Shown: piece by piece, positions 7,106 through 16,523 of the stretch
How positions within the stretch are numbered: position 1 is the stretch's first letter
Layout of the letters: every line of letters begins with the position of its first letter
NCBI GenBank assembly: GCA_017651645.1
Contig: JAGCCO010000022.1
Coordinates: 1-64,000, forward strand
Source: Bacteroidales bacterium
GTDB lineage: Bacteria; Bacteroidota; Bacteroidia; Bacteroidales; F082
Reading direction: 5' to 3'
DNA: 64,000 bases
Position numbers and translations under genes: made by a program
The notes under the pieces: generated by a model
What the model was told of the DNA's origin: nothing
Seen by the model: only the letters and a program-made list of their open reading frames with translations
The model's database searches: none

Positions 7106-9754
7106 ATGAAAAACAAAGTATTAAACATCTTTACGCTGCTTGCCATGGTGGGCATGATGTTCACCGCCTGCAAGAAAGAGTATCCCGAACCGCCTATTCA
7201 GGATTTGCCGATAGGTACGGTTTACACCATTGCTGACATTCTTGAAATGGAATCGGGTACCGTATTTAACTATGACGCTTCGGTGTACGGCATTGTCACC
7301 GCCGATGAGCAGTCGGGCAACCTCTACAAGGCCGCCTTCATCCAAGACCGTGCCACGGGTGCCGCCCTTGAGCTTCACCTTGATGCCGTTTCTGGTTTAC
7401 GTATCGGTGACTCCATCCGTGTCTATCTGAAGGATGTCACCTATTCGTTGTATGCCAACCTGCCGCAGCTGACCAACTTTGAAGCCGACGGTCACATCAT
7501 CATATTGGCCAACAACAAGCCTATTACGCCTGCCAAAGCTACTATTGCGGAAATCAACCAAGGCAAATACTTGGCTGGTTTGGTGCGCTTGGAGAATGTG
7601 AAATTCACAGAGCAGAACACCTTTGCCGATCCTAGCACATACGGCAATCGCACTTTGGCTGATCCGACCGACTACTCACAGACCGTCATCGTGCGCACGA
7701 GTAATTACGCCAACTTTGCCAATGACTCACTGCCGCAAGGCGTGGGCAACTTGACTGCCATCGCTTCTGTCTATAACAGCACTTGGCAACTCATCATCCG
7801 TTCGGCCAGTGAATTGGAGTTTAGCGGTTATACTCCGGGTGGCGATGCCGACCTGCCGTATTACCAAGACTTCACCTCATCGTTTGGCACTTATACAACC
7901 TACGATGTTGAAGGTTCCCAATCTTGGGAAATCGACTACAACACCGCCAAGATGACGGGTTATGCCAACAGCACAAATTATAAAAACGAGGACTGGCTGA
8001 TTTCGAAGCGGTTCTCTATGGAGAATGTTACGCAAGCTACCTTTACGATGACTTACATCGCCCGCTATTTCAATGACCTGGATAAGGATATCACCCTTTG
8101 GGTGTCTGATAACTACAATGGCGGCGACCCGAGCCAAGCTCATTGGGATCCAGTGCAAGCTTCATGGACTTCGGGCAACAACTGGACCGATTTCGTTTCC
8201 ACTACCGTTGACATCTCCCAATTTACAGGTAAGAGGGTTCATGTGGCTGTGAAATACATCTCCGATGATGTCAAAGCGGGTACCATCGAGGTGCAGAGCA
8301 TCCTCATTCAAGAGGGTGGTGGCCCAACGCCTCCTCCTCCTGGTGGTGGTGAGTTGCAGTATATGCCTTATGAGCAGATGTTCACCTCCGAGTTTGGCAC
8401 ATACATGCCTTATGATGTGCTTGGTCCTCAGTCATGGGTAATAGACTACAGTACTGCTAAGATGTCGGGCTATTCGGGTGGTGCCAATGAGAATGAGGAT
8501 TGGCTAATTTCGTCACCGGTAGCCATCACGAATGTGAACGATGCCAAGGTCTCGGTCGTCTATGCTGCTCAATACTCGGGTAGTCCCAACGACATTACCT
8601 TGCAGGTCTCTACCGACTACGTTTATGGCAATACCCCAGGAAGTGCCTATTGGACAGAAATGTCGACCACCTATCCAAACACCTCTGGTTGGTCTGATTT
8701 CCAAACTGTTGAGACCAGTTTGAACAATTTTATCGGGCAGAATGTCACCGTGGCTATCAAGTATACTTCCAACAATTCACAGGCGAGGACAATTGAGATT
8801 CAAAGCATCACTGTTCAAGAAGGTGCAGGTGTCGATCCGCCGACGCCGCCTGGCCAAGGCGAAGGTAGCGGAACGTTTGACGACCCCTATAATGTAGCCG
8901 CCGGTATTGCTCAACAGAGTGCTGAACCCATCGCTTGGGTACATGGCTACATCGTGGGTGCCGTGAAGTCGGGCTTGACTTCAGTGAGCAGCAACAGCGA
9001 TATCAACTGGAGCGGACCGTTCGACTTGGCTACCAACGTGCTCATCGCCGACGATGCCACTTGCCATGAGATCAGCCAGTGCATCATTGTCAACCTGCCT
9101 GCGGGCAAACCGCTCCGCACACAAGTCAACCTGATGGATAATCCTGAGAATTTGGGTAAACATCTGGCTGTGAATGGCAAGCTTCGCAAGTATTTCGGTC
9201 AGGCTGGTCTGCGCGACAGCAACGGCACCGAAGCTGACTTCGTGCTTGAAGGTGGTGTTACACCGCCTACACCTGGAACGGAGATCTTCTCCGAGACCTT
9301 CGCCACGGGACAGGGTGATTTCACTATTTGTGATGCGGTTTTGCCTGCAGGGCTGAACTACGTATGGCAACACGCACCTTCCTACTCTTGCATGAAAGCC
9401 AGCGCTTTTGTCTCTGGTCAAAACTATGCGGCTGAGAGTTGGCTTATTTCGCCTGCTATCAATCTGACTGGTGTGAATGCCGCGTCGTTGAAATTTGAAC
9501 AAGCCGTCAACTATGCCTCACCGCAAGGTGCCTTGTCAGTGATGATTTCCACCAACTACAATGGTGATTTCGCTGCGGCTACTTGGACCCAACTGAACGT
9601 TGACCAATGGCCCTCTGGCAACAACTGGACTTTCATCAACTCGACTGCCGATTTGACCGCCTATGTCGGCCAGATTGTGACTATCGCTTTCAAATACACT
9701 AGCAGCACTTCGGCTTCTGCTACATGGGAAGTCAAGAACCTTGTCATAGAGTGA
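7106..9754 (+). CDS. DUF5689/choice-of-anchor J surface lipoprotein
   Basis: 882-residue lipoprotein (lipobox FTAC, Cys22), probably surface-exposed and partner of the upstream receptor. An N-terminal DUF5689-like OB-type domain spans about 38-245. Two similar choice-of-anchor J domains follow (about 252-405 and 419-571), each with the SWxIDY, NEDWLIS and TIEVQSI pattern. They are joined by Pro/Gly linkers. A DUF6359-like segment (about 590-717, beginning GSGTFDDPYNV) and a third, diverged anchor domain (about 727-882) complete it. The two first anchor domains look like a recent internal duplication. Specific ligand unknown; the OB-like fold and the divergent nuclease-family gene make nucleic acid a reasonable guess. 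Confidence 0.82.
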   Translation: MKNKVLNIFTLLAMVGMMFTACKKEYPEPPIQDLPIGTVYTIADILEMESGTVFNYDASVYGIVTADEQSGNLYKAAFIQDRATGAALELHLDAVSGLRIGDSIRVYLKDVTYSLYANLPQLTNFEADGHIIILANNKPITPAKATIAEINQGKYLAGLVRLENVKFTEQNTFADPSTYGNRTLADPTDYSQTVIVRTSNYANFANDSLPQGVGNLTAIASVYNSTWQLIIRSASELEFSGYTPGGDADLPYYQDFTSSFGTYTTYDVEGSQSWEIDYNTAKMTGYANSTNYKNEDWLISKRFSMENVTQATFTMTYIARYFNDLDKDITLWVSDNYNGGDPSQAHWDPVQASWTSGNNWTDFVSTTVDISQFTGKRVHVAVKYISDDVKAGTIEVQSILIQEGGGPTPPPPGGGELQYMPYEQMFTSEFGTYMPYDVLGPQSWVIDYSTAKMSGYSGGANENEDWLISSPVAITNVNDAKVSVVYAAQYSGSPNDITLQVSTDYVYGNTPGSAYWTEMSTTYPNTSGWSDFQTVETSLNNFIGQNVTVAIKYTSNNSQARTIEIQSITVQEGAGVDPPTPPGQGEGSGTFDDPYNVAAGIAQQSAEPIAWVHGYIVGAVKSGLTSVSSNSDINWSGPFDLATNVLIADDATCHEISQCIIVNLPAGKPLRTQVNLMDNPENLGKHLAVNGKLRKYFGQAGLRDSNGTEADFVLEGGVTPPTPGTEIFSETFATGQGDFTICDAVLPAGLNYVWQHAPSYSCMKASAFVSGQNYAAESWLISPAINLTGVNAASLKFEQAVNYASPQGALSVMISTNYNGDFAAATWTQLNVDQWPSGNNWTFINSTADLTAYVGQIVTIAFKYTSSTSASATWEVKNLVIE

Positions 9755-9775
9755 ATGAAAGAGTTGATGTTATCG

Positions 9776-9804
9776 AAAAGCCTGCCTTCGGGTGGGCTTT
9801 TTTT
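9776..9804 (+). terminator. Rho-independent terminator after DUF5689 gene
   Basis: A seven-pair stem with two wobbles, GCCTGCC (9780-9786) with GGTGGGC (9791-9797), encloses a TTCG tetraloop. Seven Ts follow, and upstream As can extend the stem. Confidence 0.85.
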
Positions 9805-9836
9805 ATGCTGTCATGCGTGAATATGCAATTTTCCAT

Positions 9837-9844
9837 TATCTTTG
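9837..9844 (+). promoter_or_regulatory. Putative -7 box for glycosyltransferase/pyrC
   Basis: TATCTTTG (TAnnTTTG) lies 26 bases before the ATG at 9871 and just after the preceding terminator. Confidence 0.5.
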
Positions 9845-9870
9845 CACGTTGATTGGAAAACGAATTTGGT

Positions 9871-10608
9871 ATGTCAGAGAATTTGGTCATCATCCCGACT
9901 TACAAGGAAAAGGAAAACATCGAGAAGATCATCCGCTATGTCTTCAACCTGCCCATGACCTTCGATATTTTGATTATCGACGACAATAGCCCTGATGGCA
10001 CCGCCGACATCGTGAAGACACTGATGACGGAGTTCAGCGATCGCTTGTTTATGATTCAAAGGTCAGGCAAATTGGGCCTTGGAACGGCTTATATCACGGG
10101 CTTCAAATGGGCGTTGGAGCGCGAATATCAGTATGTCTTCGAGATGGATGCCGACTTCTCCCACAACCCCGACGACTTGGAAAGACTGCATGATGCTTGT
10201 GCCAATGGAGCGGATTTGTCAGTCGGCTCACGCTACAAGACGGGCGTCAACGTGGTGAACTGGCCCATGGGTCGCGTGTTGATGTCGTACTATGCTTCGG
10301 CCTATGTGCGTTTCGTCACCCGCATGAAGGTGCGAGACACCACTGCGGGCTTCGTGTGCTACACCCGCAAGGTGCTTGAGACCATTGACTTGGATAGAAT
10401 CAAGTTCGTGGGCTATGCCTTCCAAATTGAGATGAAATACACCGCTTGGAAGCTCGGCTTCAAGATAGAGGAGGTTCCTATTATCTTCACTGACCGTCGC
10501 GAGGGACAGTCAAAGATGAGCAAAGGCATCTTCCGCGAGGCTGTGTTTGGTGTTATCAATCTGCGTTGGAGAGGTTTGACAGGTATGATTAAACCAAAAA
10601 AGAACTGA
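9871..10608 (+). CDS. Polyprenol-phosphate mannosyltransferase-like GT2
   Basis: 245-residue family 2 glycosyltransferase of the dolichol-phosphate mannose synthase type. It would transfer a sugar from a nucleotide donor to a polyprenyl phosphate at the inner membrane. The GT-A core shows VIIPTYKEKENIE, the first Asp pair in IIDDNSPDGT, GLGTAYITGFKWAL, and the DAD metal motif in FEMDADFSHNP. No multi-span membrane tail follows the GT-A domain, so it is the short soluble type. I prefer the ATG at 9871 over the TTG at 9853 because family members start directly before this beta-strand. It shares one base with the downstream pyrC start, so the two genes are probably translated from one message. 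Confidence 0.88.
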   Translation: MSENLVIIPTYKEKENIEKIIRYVFNLPMTFDILIIDDNSPDGTADIVKTLMTEFSDRLFMIQRSGKLGLGTAYITGFKWALEREYQYVFEMDADFSHNPDDLERLHDACANGADLSVGSRYKTGVNVVNWPMGRVLMSYYASAYVRFVTRMKVRDTTAGFVCYTRKVLETIDLDRIKFVGYAFQIEMKYTAWKLGFKIEEVPIIFTDRREGQSKMSKGIFREAVFGVINLRWRGLTGMIKPKKN

Positions 10609-11960
10609 TGAACTACTATATCAAAAATGCGACACTTGTCAACGAAGGCCAGACCTTTGTGGCAAGTGTTTTTGTTTCGGACGGCAAGATTGCCAAGATT
10701 GTTCGTGAGGGCCAGGCCCCTGAGCCCGTCGAAGGGCCGGCTTGGGAAGTCATCGACGCCACAGGCAAATACCTGATCCCAGGCATCATCGACGAGCATG
10801 TGCATTTCCGTGAGCCAGGCTTGACGCATAAGGCTGACATCTACACCGAAAGCCGTGCCGCCGTGGCAGGTGGCGTGACTTCGTATATGGACATGCCCAA
10901 CACCAATCCACAAACAACTACGCAAGAGTTGCTGCAACAGAAATTTGACCTGGCTGCCGAGAAATCATTGGCCAACTATTCCTTTTATCTCGGTGCGACC
11001 AACGACAATCTCGCCGAAGTGGTAAAAACCGACCCCAAAAAGGTATGCGGTATCAAACTCTTCATGGGTTCCAGCACAGGTAATATGCTTGTGGACAAAA
11101 ATGAGGTCTTGGTGCGCTTGTTCCGTGAGTCGCCCTGCCTGATTGCTGCGCATTGTGAGGACGAGCAGACCATCCATGAGAATACGGTGTGTTGTAAGGA
11201 CTTGGCGGCGAAAGGCCAAGTGGTTCTTGATGCGAGCATTCATCCTTTTGTGCGCACCATGGAGGCTTGCTACAAATCTTCGTTCAAGGCTGTCGATATG
11301 GCCGAACACTTTGGCGCGAGACTTCATGTTCTCCATGTCTCCACCCAAAGGGAGTTGTCGCTCTTCAAGAATAACATCCCTCTGAAAGACAAAAAGATAA
11401 CAGCAGAAACCTGTCCGCATTATCTATGCTTCGACAACCACGATTATGAGGATAAGAGTTTTGCTATCAAGTGCAATCCGGCCATCAAGTCGCACCGCGA
11501 CAAGGAGGCTTTGCTCCAAGCTTTGCACGATGGCTTGATTGACAGCGTCGGCACCGACCATGCACCGCATTTGCGCGAGGAGAAGTTCACGGGAGATTAT
11601 TTCACCAGCAAGTCGGGCTTCCCGTCCATTCAGCATTCGTTGGAGGTGATGGTCAATGTGTTGCCAAACGATTTGCCGCTATTGGTGCAGTTGATGTGCC
11701 ATAATCCTGCGATCTTGTACCAAATCGACCGTAGAGGCTTTATCCGCGAAGGCTATCATGCCGATTTGGTTTTGGTTGACATGAATACAAACGGCTGTAT
11801 TTCAAACGCAAACGAATATTCCAAATGTGGTTGGACCCCATACGATGGCCTGCAAACCCATTCCCGAGTGACCCATACCTTTGTGAATGGCAACTTGGTC
11901 TTCGAGAACGGCGTTTTCCATGAACAGGAAAAAGGTTCCCGATTGTGTTTTAACAGATGA
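10608..11960 (+). CDS. pyrC: Dihydroorotase
   Basis: 450-residue cyclic amidohydrolase for the third step of pyrimidine synthesis (carbamoyl-aspartate to dihydroorotate). Metal-binding motifs are visible: DEHVHFREPG (His64, His66), ETCPHY near the middle and GTDHAPH further on. MDMPNTNPQT follows the first metal motif, as in class I dihydroorotases. The start overlaps the stop of the glycosyltransferase by one base. Odd point: residues 36-45 (QAPEPVEGPA) are encoded by a palindromic 24-mer repeat found elsewhere in this window. The insert lies in the N-terminal beta domain, before the catalytic barrel, and leaves the frame and all catalytic motifs intact. Confidence 0.93.
   Translation: MNYYIKNATLVNEGQTFVASVFVSDGKIAKIVREGQAPEPVEGPAWEVIDATGKYLIPGIIDEHVHFREPGLTHKADIYTESRAAVAGGVTSYMDMPNTNPQTTTQELLQQKFDLAAEKSLANYSFYLGATNDNLAEVVKTDPKKVCGIKLFMGSSTGNMLVDKNEVLVRLFRESPCLIAAHCEDEQTIHENTVCCKDLAAKGQVVLDASIHPFVRTMEACYKSSFKAVDMAEHFGARLHVLHVSTQRELSLFKNNIPLKDKKITAETCPHYLCFDNHDYEDKSFAIKCNPAIKSHRDKEALLQALHDGLIDSVGTDHAPHLREEKFTGDYFTSKSGFPSIQHSLEVMVNVLPNDLPLLVQLMCHNPAILYQIDRRGFIREGYHADLVLVDMNTNGCISNANEYSKCGWTPYDGLQTHSRVTHTFVNGNLVFENGVFHEQEKGSRLCFNR
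10715..10738 (+). repeat. REP-like 24-mer inside pyrC
   Basis: The core GGCCCCTGAGCCCGTC followed by GAAGGGCC is nearly palindromic. It recurs at 56254-56277 (one difference) and in diverged form at 63880-63903. Here it is translated in frame as part of dihydroorotase. The CTGAGCC-GTCGAAGG core resembles a repeat seen in many bacterial genomes. Confidence 0.75.
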
Positions 11961-11980
11961 AATCAAAAAATCAAAGCGAT

Positions 11981-12397
11981 ATGAAAAAAGTGTTATTGTT
12001 CTTTGCCGTGATGTTTGCTTTTGTCTCTTGCACGGCACAACTGACTGAAAAGGTGGTGGAAACCTATCCAAATGGGAAGACATTGAAAACGCAATACTTT
12101 GACAAAAACAATGTCTGTGTAAAAGAGGTCGAGTATTATGAAAGTGGCCAAGTCAAGATGGAAGGCGCCATGAAAGGTGAGAAACGCGAAGGCGAATGGA
12201 AAGCCTATTTCCTTGATGGACGTCTGCAGAGCATCGGGACTTTTGTTGACGGCTTACGCACAGGTGCTGCCACCGTTTGGCAAGAGAACGGCAACCTGCT
12301 TCAGGAAGGCTTCTATAAGGAAGGCAAACACGTTGGCAAATGGAAGTTCTATGACGAGCAGGGCAACCTTCTCAAAGAAGTTGACTACGGCGAATAA
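11981..12397 (+). CDS. MORN-repeat (YwqK-like) lipoprotein
   Basis: 138-residue predicted lipoprotein with signal MKKVLLFFAVMFAFVSC (Cys17). The rest is built of MORN_2-type repeats. These have the pattern Y-x-NGK, GxW..Y, G.L...G.F..G...G, starting near residue 28 and repeating about every 20-23 residues to the end. Such proteins are often annotated as YwqK-family antitoxins, but nothing here shows a toxin partner, and the export signal argues for an envelope role. I took the ATG at 11981 rather than 11957 because it creates the signal peptide. The gene ends 3 bases from the stop of a convergent gene. Confidence 0.75.
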   Translation: MKKVLLFFAVMFAFVSCTAQLTEKVVETYPNGKTLKTQYFDKNNVCVKEVEYYESGQVKMEGAMKGEKREGEWKAYFLDGRLQSIGTFVDGLRTGAATVWQENGNLLQEGFYKEGKHVGKWKFYDEQGNLLKEVDYGE

Positions 12398-12400
12398 GCC

Positions 12401-13774
12401 TTATTTTCTGTCTTTCCAGCTAAACAGATTCATGCCGAAAGTAAATTCGGCATAGTCGATTACGGCCTCATGCACTTTCATGAAGCTGCCTACAAACATG
12501 TTGCGGTTTTCTCCCAAGTAATACTTGAATCCCAAGCGACCGTAAAAAGTGCGATAGCAGGGTGGAAGGTAGGTGTCCTCGAAGTTGCTCTCCGATGACT
12601 CAGCCAATCCCCAGGTCTTCTTTTGGTCGGTGCCGTAGTAGATGCCGTGCCAGAGGTAATAGGCGCCACCGAGGCAGAATGCAAAGCGGTTGTAGTTGAT
12701 TTCAAACATTGCCGATGGTGCCAAATGCAGACCGCGTGCAAAGCTGTATTCCATCAATGGGATAGCATCGTCGCCAGTGAAATATTCGTGTCCGTCACCA
12801 AACATCTGATGCGCTTTTTCGTACATGCGTTTGGTCTCACCCGTCCAGCCGAAGTCCAAAGCCACATCATAACTGAATTTGGGATGGAACTGACGGTGCA
12901 CTCCCAATTGAATGACATCGGCAAAGTAATAAGGACGCTCCACAGGAAGGTCGCTCACCATGGTGCCGTCGGCGGTCTGATAGCTCCGCATCCATTCGTT
13001 GGTCTGCAAAAAGCCTACTGACTCTGTCGCAAAAATCGAAGTGGTCTTTTCGAATTTTGGGCGCGGACGCTCTTTTGGGATAAACTCAGGTCGGCCATTG
13101 GGATGGTAGCGTAGCCCCACCACCCAGCTGAACACGTTGATGCCGCAGTTGGGGAGACGGAAGGCAGCGTTCGAAGAGTGCGAGAACTGGTAGCGCAGCG
13201 TAAGGTCAAAGTTGTCCTCGATCATAAAAGTTGGGCCGGCATCGATGGCAAGGTGTACGTTGGCCACGGAACCGATGAACTCGTCGCCGTGTTTGGTCCA
13301 AAACGAAAAGCCGCCCATGATGTCGTAATCAAATGACCAGTATTTACCTTGATAAAGATGTCCATTGATAAAACCGCCTAAGGAGTAGCAGTCGCCAAGC
13401 TGTCGCCAAGTCTCTCTCTCATAGCCGTTTTCATCACGATCTTTGAATTGGATGCTGTCCACGTTATTCTTTTCAAAGCGCAGGAAGGCTCCATAAGAAA
13501 GGTGGTTGAAGTCGCGCTCCCACTGCATTCGGCCATCGGTTTGCCTACCGATTCTCAAATCGAGACCATATTGTGGCAGTGCTTTCATGTAGGCGTGTCG
13601 TTCCTCAAAAGGGAAATACTTGCCTAAGCGACCGTCTACTTCAAAAAAGGTACGGTTGTCGTAACTGAAAAAAGACTCTTGTGCAATAATGCTTTTGGCA
13701 AATCCAAATGTAAGAAAAAAGGCGGCAAGAACAATTCTTTTGCCAACGCCTCTATTCAATAAAGTATTATTCAT
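12401..13774 (-). CDS. PagL-like acyloxyacyl hydrolase/outer-membrane barrel
   Basis: 457 residues with a signal peptide (about 1-31) and many alternating beta-strands typical of an outer-membrane barrel. The segment LRYQFSHSSNAAF followed by PNCGINVF resembles the active-site region (His-x-Ser-Asn) of PagL-type lipid A 3-O-deacylases and their Bacteroidetes relatives annotated as acyloxyacyl hydrolases. A second barrel-like half, ending FTFGMNLFSWKDRK, makes it longer than PagL. It follows a patatin-like phospholipase by 37 bases in the same direction, so the two may form a lipid-remodelling pair. The catalytic assignment rests on one motif and is tentative. Confidence 0.6.
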   Translation of the reverse strand: MNNTLLNRGVGKRIVLAAFFLTFGFAKSIIAQESFFSYDNRTFFEVDGRLGKYFPFEERHAYMKALPQYGLDLRIGRQTDGRMQWERDFNHLSYGAFLRFEKNNVDSIQFKDRDENGYERETWRQLGDCYSLGGFINGHLYQGKYWSFDYDIMGGFSFWTKHGDEFIGSVANVHLAIDAGPTFMIEDNFDLTLRYQFSHSSNAAFRLPNCGINVFSWVVGLRYHPNGRPEFIPKERPRPKFEKTTSIFATESVGFLQTNEWMRSYQTADGTMVSDLPVERPYYFADVIQLGVHRQFHPKFSYDVALDFGWTGETKRMYEKAHQMFGDGHEYFTGDDAIPLMEYSFARGLHLAPSAMFEINYNRFAFCLGGAYYLWHGIYYGTDQKKTWGLAESSESNFEDTYLPPCYRTFYGRLGFKYYLGENRNMFVGSFMKVHEAVIDYAEFTFGMNLFSWKDRK

Positions 13775-13811
13775 GAAAAATGGTTAATGGTTTGAATGTT
13801 GAAAAAAAAGT

Positions 13812-14840
13812 TCATTTGTTGGCTTTTTCCTCCTCGTTGTTGTACCACATAAAGTATTTTTGAGTGTTGGTGATACCCGATTCAACGAGCTTCTTTTTCT
13901 TTGAGTCGGAGATACCGAAGTCGGTGGAGTTGACACCCAAAGTGTCGATGTAGATGGTGCGCTGCCAGTCATCGCTGTGCAGGTGCACGTTGTTTTGGAA
14001 ATCGATAAGCGTGGTGACTAAGGCTTTGGTATAGGAGAACAGGGACTTTATGTCGTTCTTAACAGGCATTACCATGTTCGGATTGATGAATTTCTCTATC
14101 TCCTCCTTTGAGTCTAAGCGGAAGCCAAGGGTCTCCTTGTTGTAGACGTATCTGTCAATTTCGCCATATTTTTTGCTTAGCGATTTGTTAGTCTTTTCGT
14201 AATACTCTGTTGTTCTTTCGTTTTTTTGCTTAGAAACATAGCTGGCGCGGTCGAATACCTTGATGGGATAATTGTCGAGGAGACCTCCGTCGACATAAAT
14301 GTGCCCGTCGTTATTAATGCCATTTACAGCCCTGAAAAACAAAGGAATCGACATGGAAACGCGGGCGGCATCAGCCACTTTGACATTAGGGGTCTTGTCG
14401 TTACAGAACACTTTGGAGAAACCCGTCGAGAGATCGGCTCCGATTAAGTAAATGTCTCTGTATTTTTTGGCTTTTGCCAAGTCTTTAAATGTAGCTTCGC
14501 CATTGCCGGTTTTGTCTTTGATTAAGTCTGCCATTAAATTGCGGAAGAAGTCACCTTTGTACCATCCGTACTCATTAATCAGGCGGTCGAAATCACGTGC
14601 ACAGCCAAAGGAATCATCCAGGAATTTCTGGAAGTTGAGGCTCCAAAGTACCTCGCTTATCTCTGATGCAGTGTAGTTCAATCCAACAAGGACTGCCACC
14701 ATCGCACCAGCCGAAGTACCTGCCACACGTTTGATGTTTTTGAGGATGCCTTCGTTGTCAAGCACTTCCAAAGCACCCACATAGGCGATACCCCTCACGC
14801 CGCCTCCTTCGAAAACGAGATTTTTGAAGTGATAGTTCAT
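13812..14840 (-). CDS. Patatin-like phospholipase
   Basis: 342-residue Ser-Asp hydrolase of the patatin family, expected to release fatty acids from phospholipids. It shows the oxyanion loop EGGGVRG (11-17), the nucleophile elbow GTSAG (Ser43) and the catalytic Asp in VDGGLLDNYP. There is no signal peptide, so it appears cytoplasmic or membrane-associated from inside. The C-terminal third (after about residue 210) is charged and family-specific. It lies upstream of the PagL-like barrel gene on the same strand, and a long heptamer hairpin separates it from cysS. Confidence 0.88.
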   Translation of the reverse strand: MNYHFKNLVFEGGGVRGIAYVGALEVLDNEGILKNIKRVAGTSAGAMVAVLVGLNYTASEISEVLWSLNFQKFLDDSFGCARDFDRLINEYGWYKGDFFRNLMADLIKDKTGNGEATFKDLAKAKKYRDIYLIGADLSTGFSKVFCNDKTPNVKVADAARVSMSIPLFFRAVNGINNDGHIYVDGGLLDNYPIKVFDRASYVSKQKNERTTEYYEKTNKSLSKKYGEIDRYVYNKETLGFRLDSKEEIEKFINPNMVMPVKNDIKSLFSYTKALVTTLIDFQNNVHLHSDDWQRTIYIDTLGVNSTDFGISDSKKKKLVESGITNTQKYFMWYNNEEEKANK

Positions 14841-14878
14841 GTTGCTATTTGTTTTGTTTGTTTCTGTTTTTATTGATT

Positions 14879-14955
14879 GGCTATTAGCTTTTAGCCGTTA
14901 GCTATTAGCATGGGAAGCAATCTAGCTAAAAGCTAACGGCTAATGGCTAACAGCT
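14879..14955. repeat. Heptamer hairpin, GCTAATA family
   Basis: The left arm (14879-14909) and the reverse complement of the right arm match at about 26 of 31 positions. Both are built of seven-base TTAGC-containing words (GCTATTA, GCTTTTA, GCCGTTA). The loop is about 14 nt. It sits between the cysS stop and the patatin start, both on the minus strand. No T tract follows either arm. Confidence 0.8.
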
Positions 14956-14962
14956 CATAGTG

Positions 14963-16456
14963 TTAATCAATGACCCAACTTGTGCCTTCCTTGCCGTCCT
15001 TTAAGGTGATGTGCAGTTTGGCCAATTCGTCGCGTATCTTGTCGCTTGTGGCCCAGTCCTTGTTGGCGCGGGCTTGCTTGCGGATGTCGATGATGGTCTG
15101 CATCAGGCCGTCGACGAGAGCGCCGCTGCCGTCGGAGGCATTGCTCTCTATCAGCCCGAGGATGTCGAAGACGAAGTCGTTGAACAACTTGGTGAGCAGT
15201 TCCAGTTCAGCGGCATTGATTTGTGCCTTGCCGTCTTTAATGGTGTTGACGATGCGCACGGCCTCGAAAAGGTTAGCGATGACGATGGGACTATTGAAGT
15301 CGTCGTTCATGGCATCGTAGCAGGCATCCACAATCTTTTGGATGTCAAGGTTGGATGCGCCTTCGGTGGCCTTTAGCGTCTTGACTGTTTTCACGGCTTC
15401 CATCAGGCGGTTGTAGCCCTTATCGGCGGCTTGCAAGGCTTCGTTGCTGAAGTCCAAGGTGCTGCGGTAGTGGGCTTGCAGGATGAAAAAGCGGATGGTC
15501 ATAGGGCTGTAGGCCTGTTCGATCATTTCTTTTCCGTTCTTGTCCTTGTGGCTGCTGCCATTGAAGAACTCGTCGAGCGTGATGAAGTTGCCTAATGACT
15601 TGCCCATCTTCTGTCCGCCGATGGTGATCATGTTGTTGTGCATCCAATAGACGACAGGCTGTTTGCCGTTGGCTGCCACGCTCTGAGCAATCTCTGACTC
15701 ATGGTGCGGGAACAAGAGGTCCATGCCGCCGCCGTGGATATCGAAGGTTTCACCTAAATATTTGCAGCCCATGGCAGAGCATTCCATATGCCAGCCTGGG
15801 AAGCCATCACTCCATGGCGAAGGCCAGCGCATGATGTGTTGGGGCTCTGCCTTTTTCCACAGGGCAAAGTCGACGGGGTTGTGTTTCTCCTCCTGACCGC
15901 TCAGTTCGCGCGTGGTGTTGAGCATCTCCTCGAAGTTGCGTCCCGAGAGGATGCCGTAGGGATGCTCCTTATTATATTTCTCGATGTCAAAATACACCGA
16001 GCCGTTCTCTACGTATGCATAGCCATGGTCGAGGATCTTCTGCACCATGGCAATCTGCTCAATGATGTGTCCAGAGGCGTGCGGTTCGATGGACGGACGT
16101 AGCACGTTCAGCTTGTCCATGGCCGCGTGGTAGCGGTTGGTGTAGTATTGTGCCACCTCCATGGGCTCCAGGTTCTCGAGTCGGGCTTTCTTCGCGATTT
16201 TGTCCTCGCCTTCGTCGGCATCATGCTCCAAATGGCCCACATCGGTGATGTTACGCACATAGCGGACTTTATAGCCAAGGTGTTTTAAATACCTGAAAAC
16301 CAGGTCGAAAGTGATGGCTGGACGGGCATGACCCAGATGGGCGTCGCCATAAACGGTGGGGCCGCAGACATACATACCCACATGTGGGGCGTTCAAGGGT
16401 TTGAAAGGCTGTTTGCAGCGCGAAAGGCTATTGTAAATATATAAGGTACCGTTCAT
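14963..16456 (-). CDS. cysS: Cysteinyl-tRNA synthetase
   Basis: 497-residue class I aminoacyl-tRNA synthetase that charges tRNA-Cys in the cytoplasm. The HIGH-type motif appears as [15 protein letters not shown] (31-45), with Cys31 as a zinc ligand. Further zinc ligands lie in GWHMECSAM and in [20 protein letters not shown] serves as the KMSKS loop. The C-terminal helical DALR-type region is present and the length is normal. The start follows a minus-strand -7 box by 25 bases and is divergent from kbl. Confidence 0.97.
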   Translation of the reverse strand: MNGTLYIYNSLSRCKQPFKPLNAPHVGMYVCGPTVYGDAHLGHARPAITFDLVFRYLKHLGYKVRYVRNITDVGHLEHDADEGEDKIAKKARLENLEPMEVAQYYTNRYHAAMDKLNVLRPSIEPHASGHIIEQIAMVQKILDHGYAYVENGSVYFDIEKYNKEHPYGILSGRNFEEMLNTTRELSGQEEKHNPVDFALWKKAEPQHIMRWPSPWSDGFPGWHMECSAMGCKYLGETFDIHGGGMDLLFPHHESEIAQSVAANGKQPVVYWMHNNMITIGGQKMGKSLGNFITLDEFFNGSSHKDKNGKEMIEQAYSPMTIRFFILQAHYRSTLDFSNEALQAADKGYNRLMEAVKTVKTLKATEGASNLDIQKIVDACYDAMNDDFNSPIVIANLFEAVRIVNTIKDGKAQINAAELELLTKLFNDFVFDILGLIESNASDGSGALVDGLMQTIIDIRKQARANKDWATSDKIRDELAKLHITLKDGKEGTSWVID

Positions 16457-16480
16457 CTTTTGTGATTATTAGATTTGCGG

Positions 16481-16488
16481 CAAAATTA
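16481..16488 (-). promoter_or_regulatory. Putative -7 box for cysS
   Basis: Minus-strand TAATTTTG (TAnnTTTG), 25 bases before the cysS ATG. It is divergent from the kbl box at 16524. Confidence 0.5.
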
Positions 16489-16523
16489 CAAAAAAAATAT
16501 GAACAACCTATCAACTCTTTTTG

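Noticed and set aside
9853..9870. TTG start extending the GT2 glycosyltransferase by six residues
   Set aside because: The ATG at 9871 fits the family N-terminus directly before VIIPTY, and the extension is not conserved-looking.
11957..12397. Antitoxin of a toxin-antitoxin pair
   Set aside because: The protein has a lipoprotein signal and no adjacent toxin-like gene; the antitoxin label is only a family name.
14879..14955. Heptamer hairpins as rho-independent terminators
   Set aside because: They lack a T tract, arms are imperfect and very long, and several lie inside operons.
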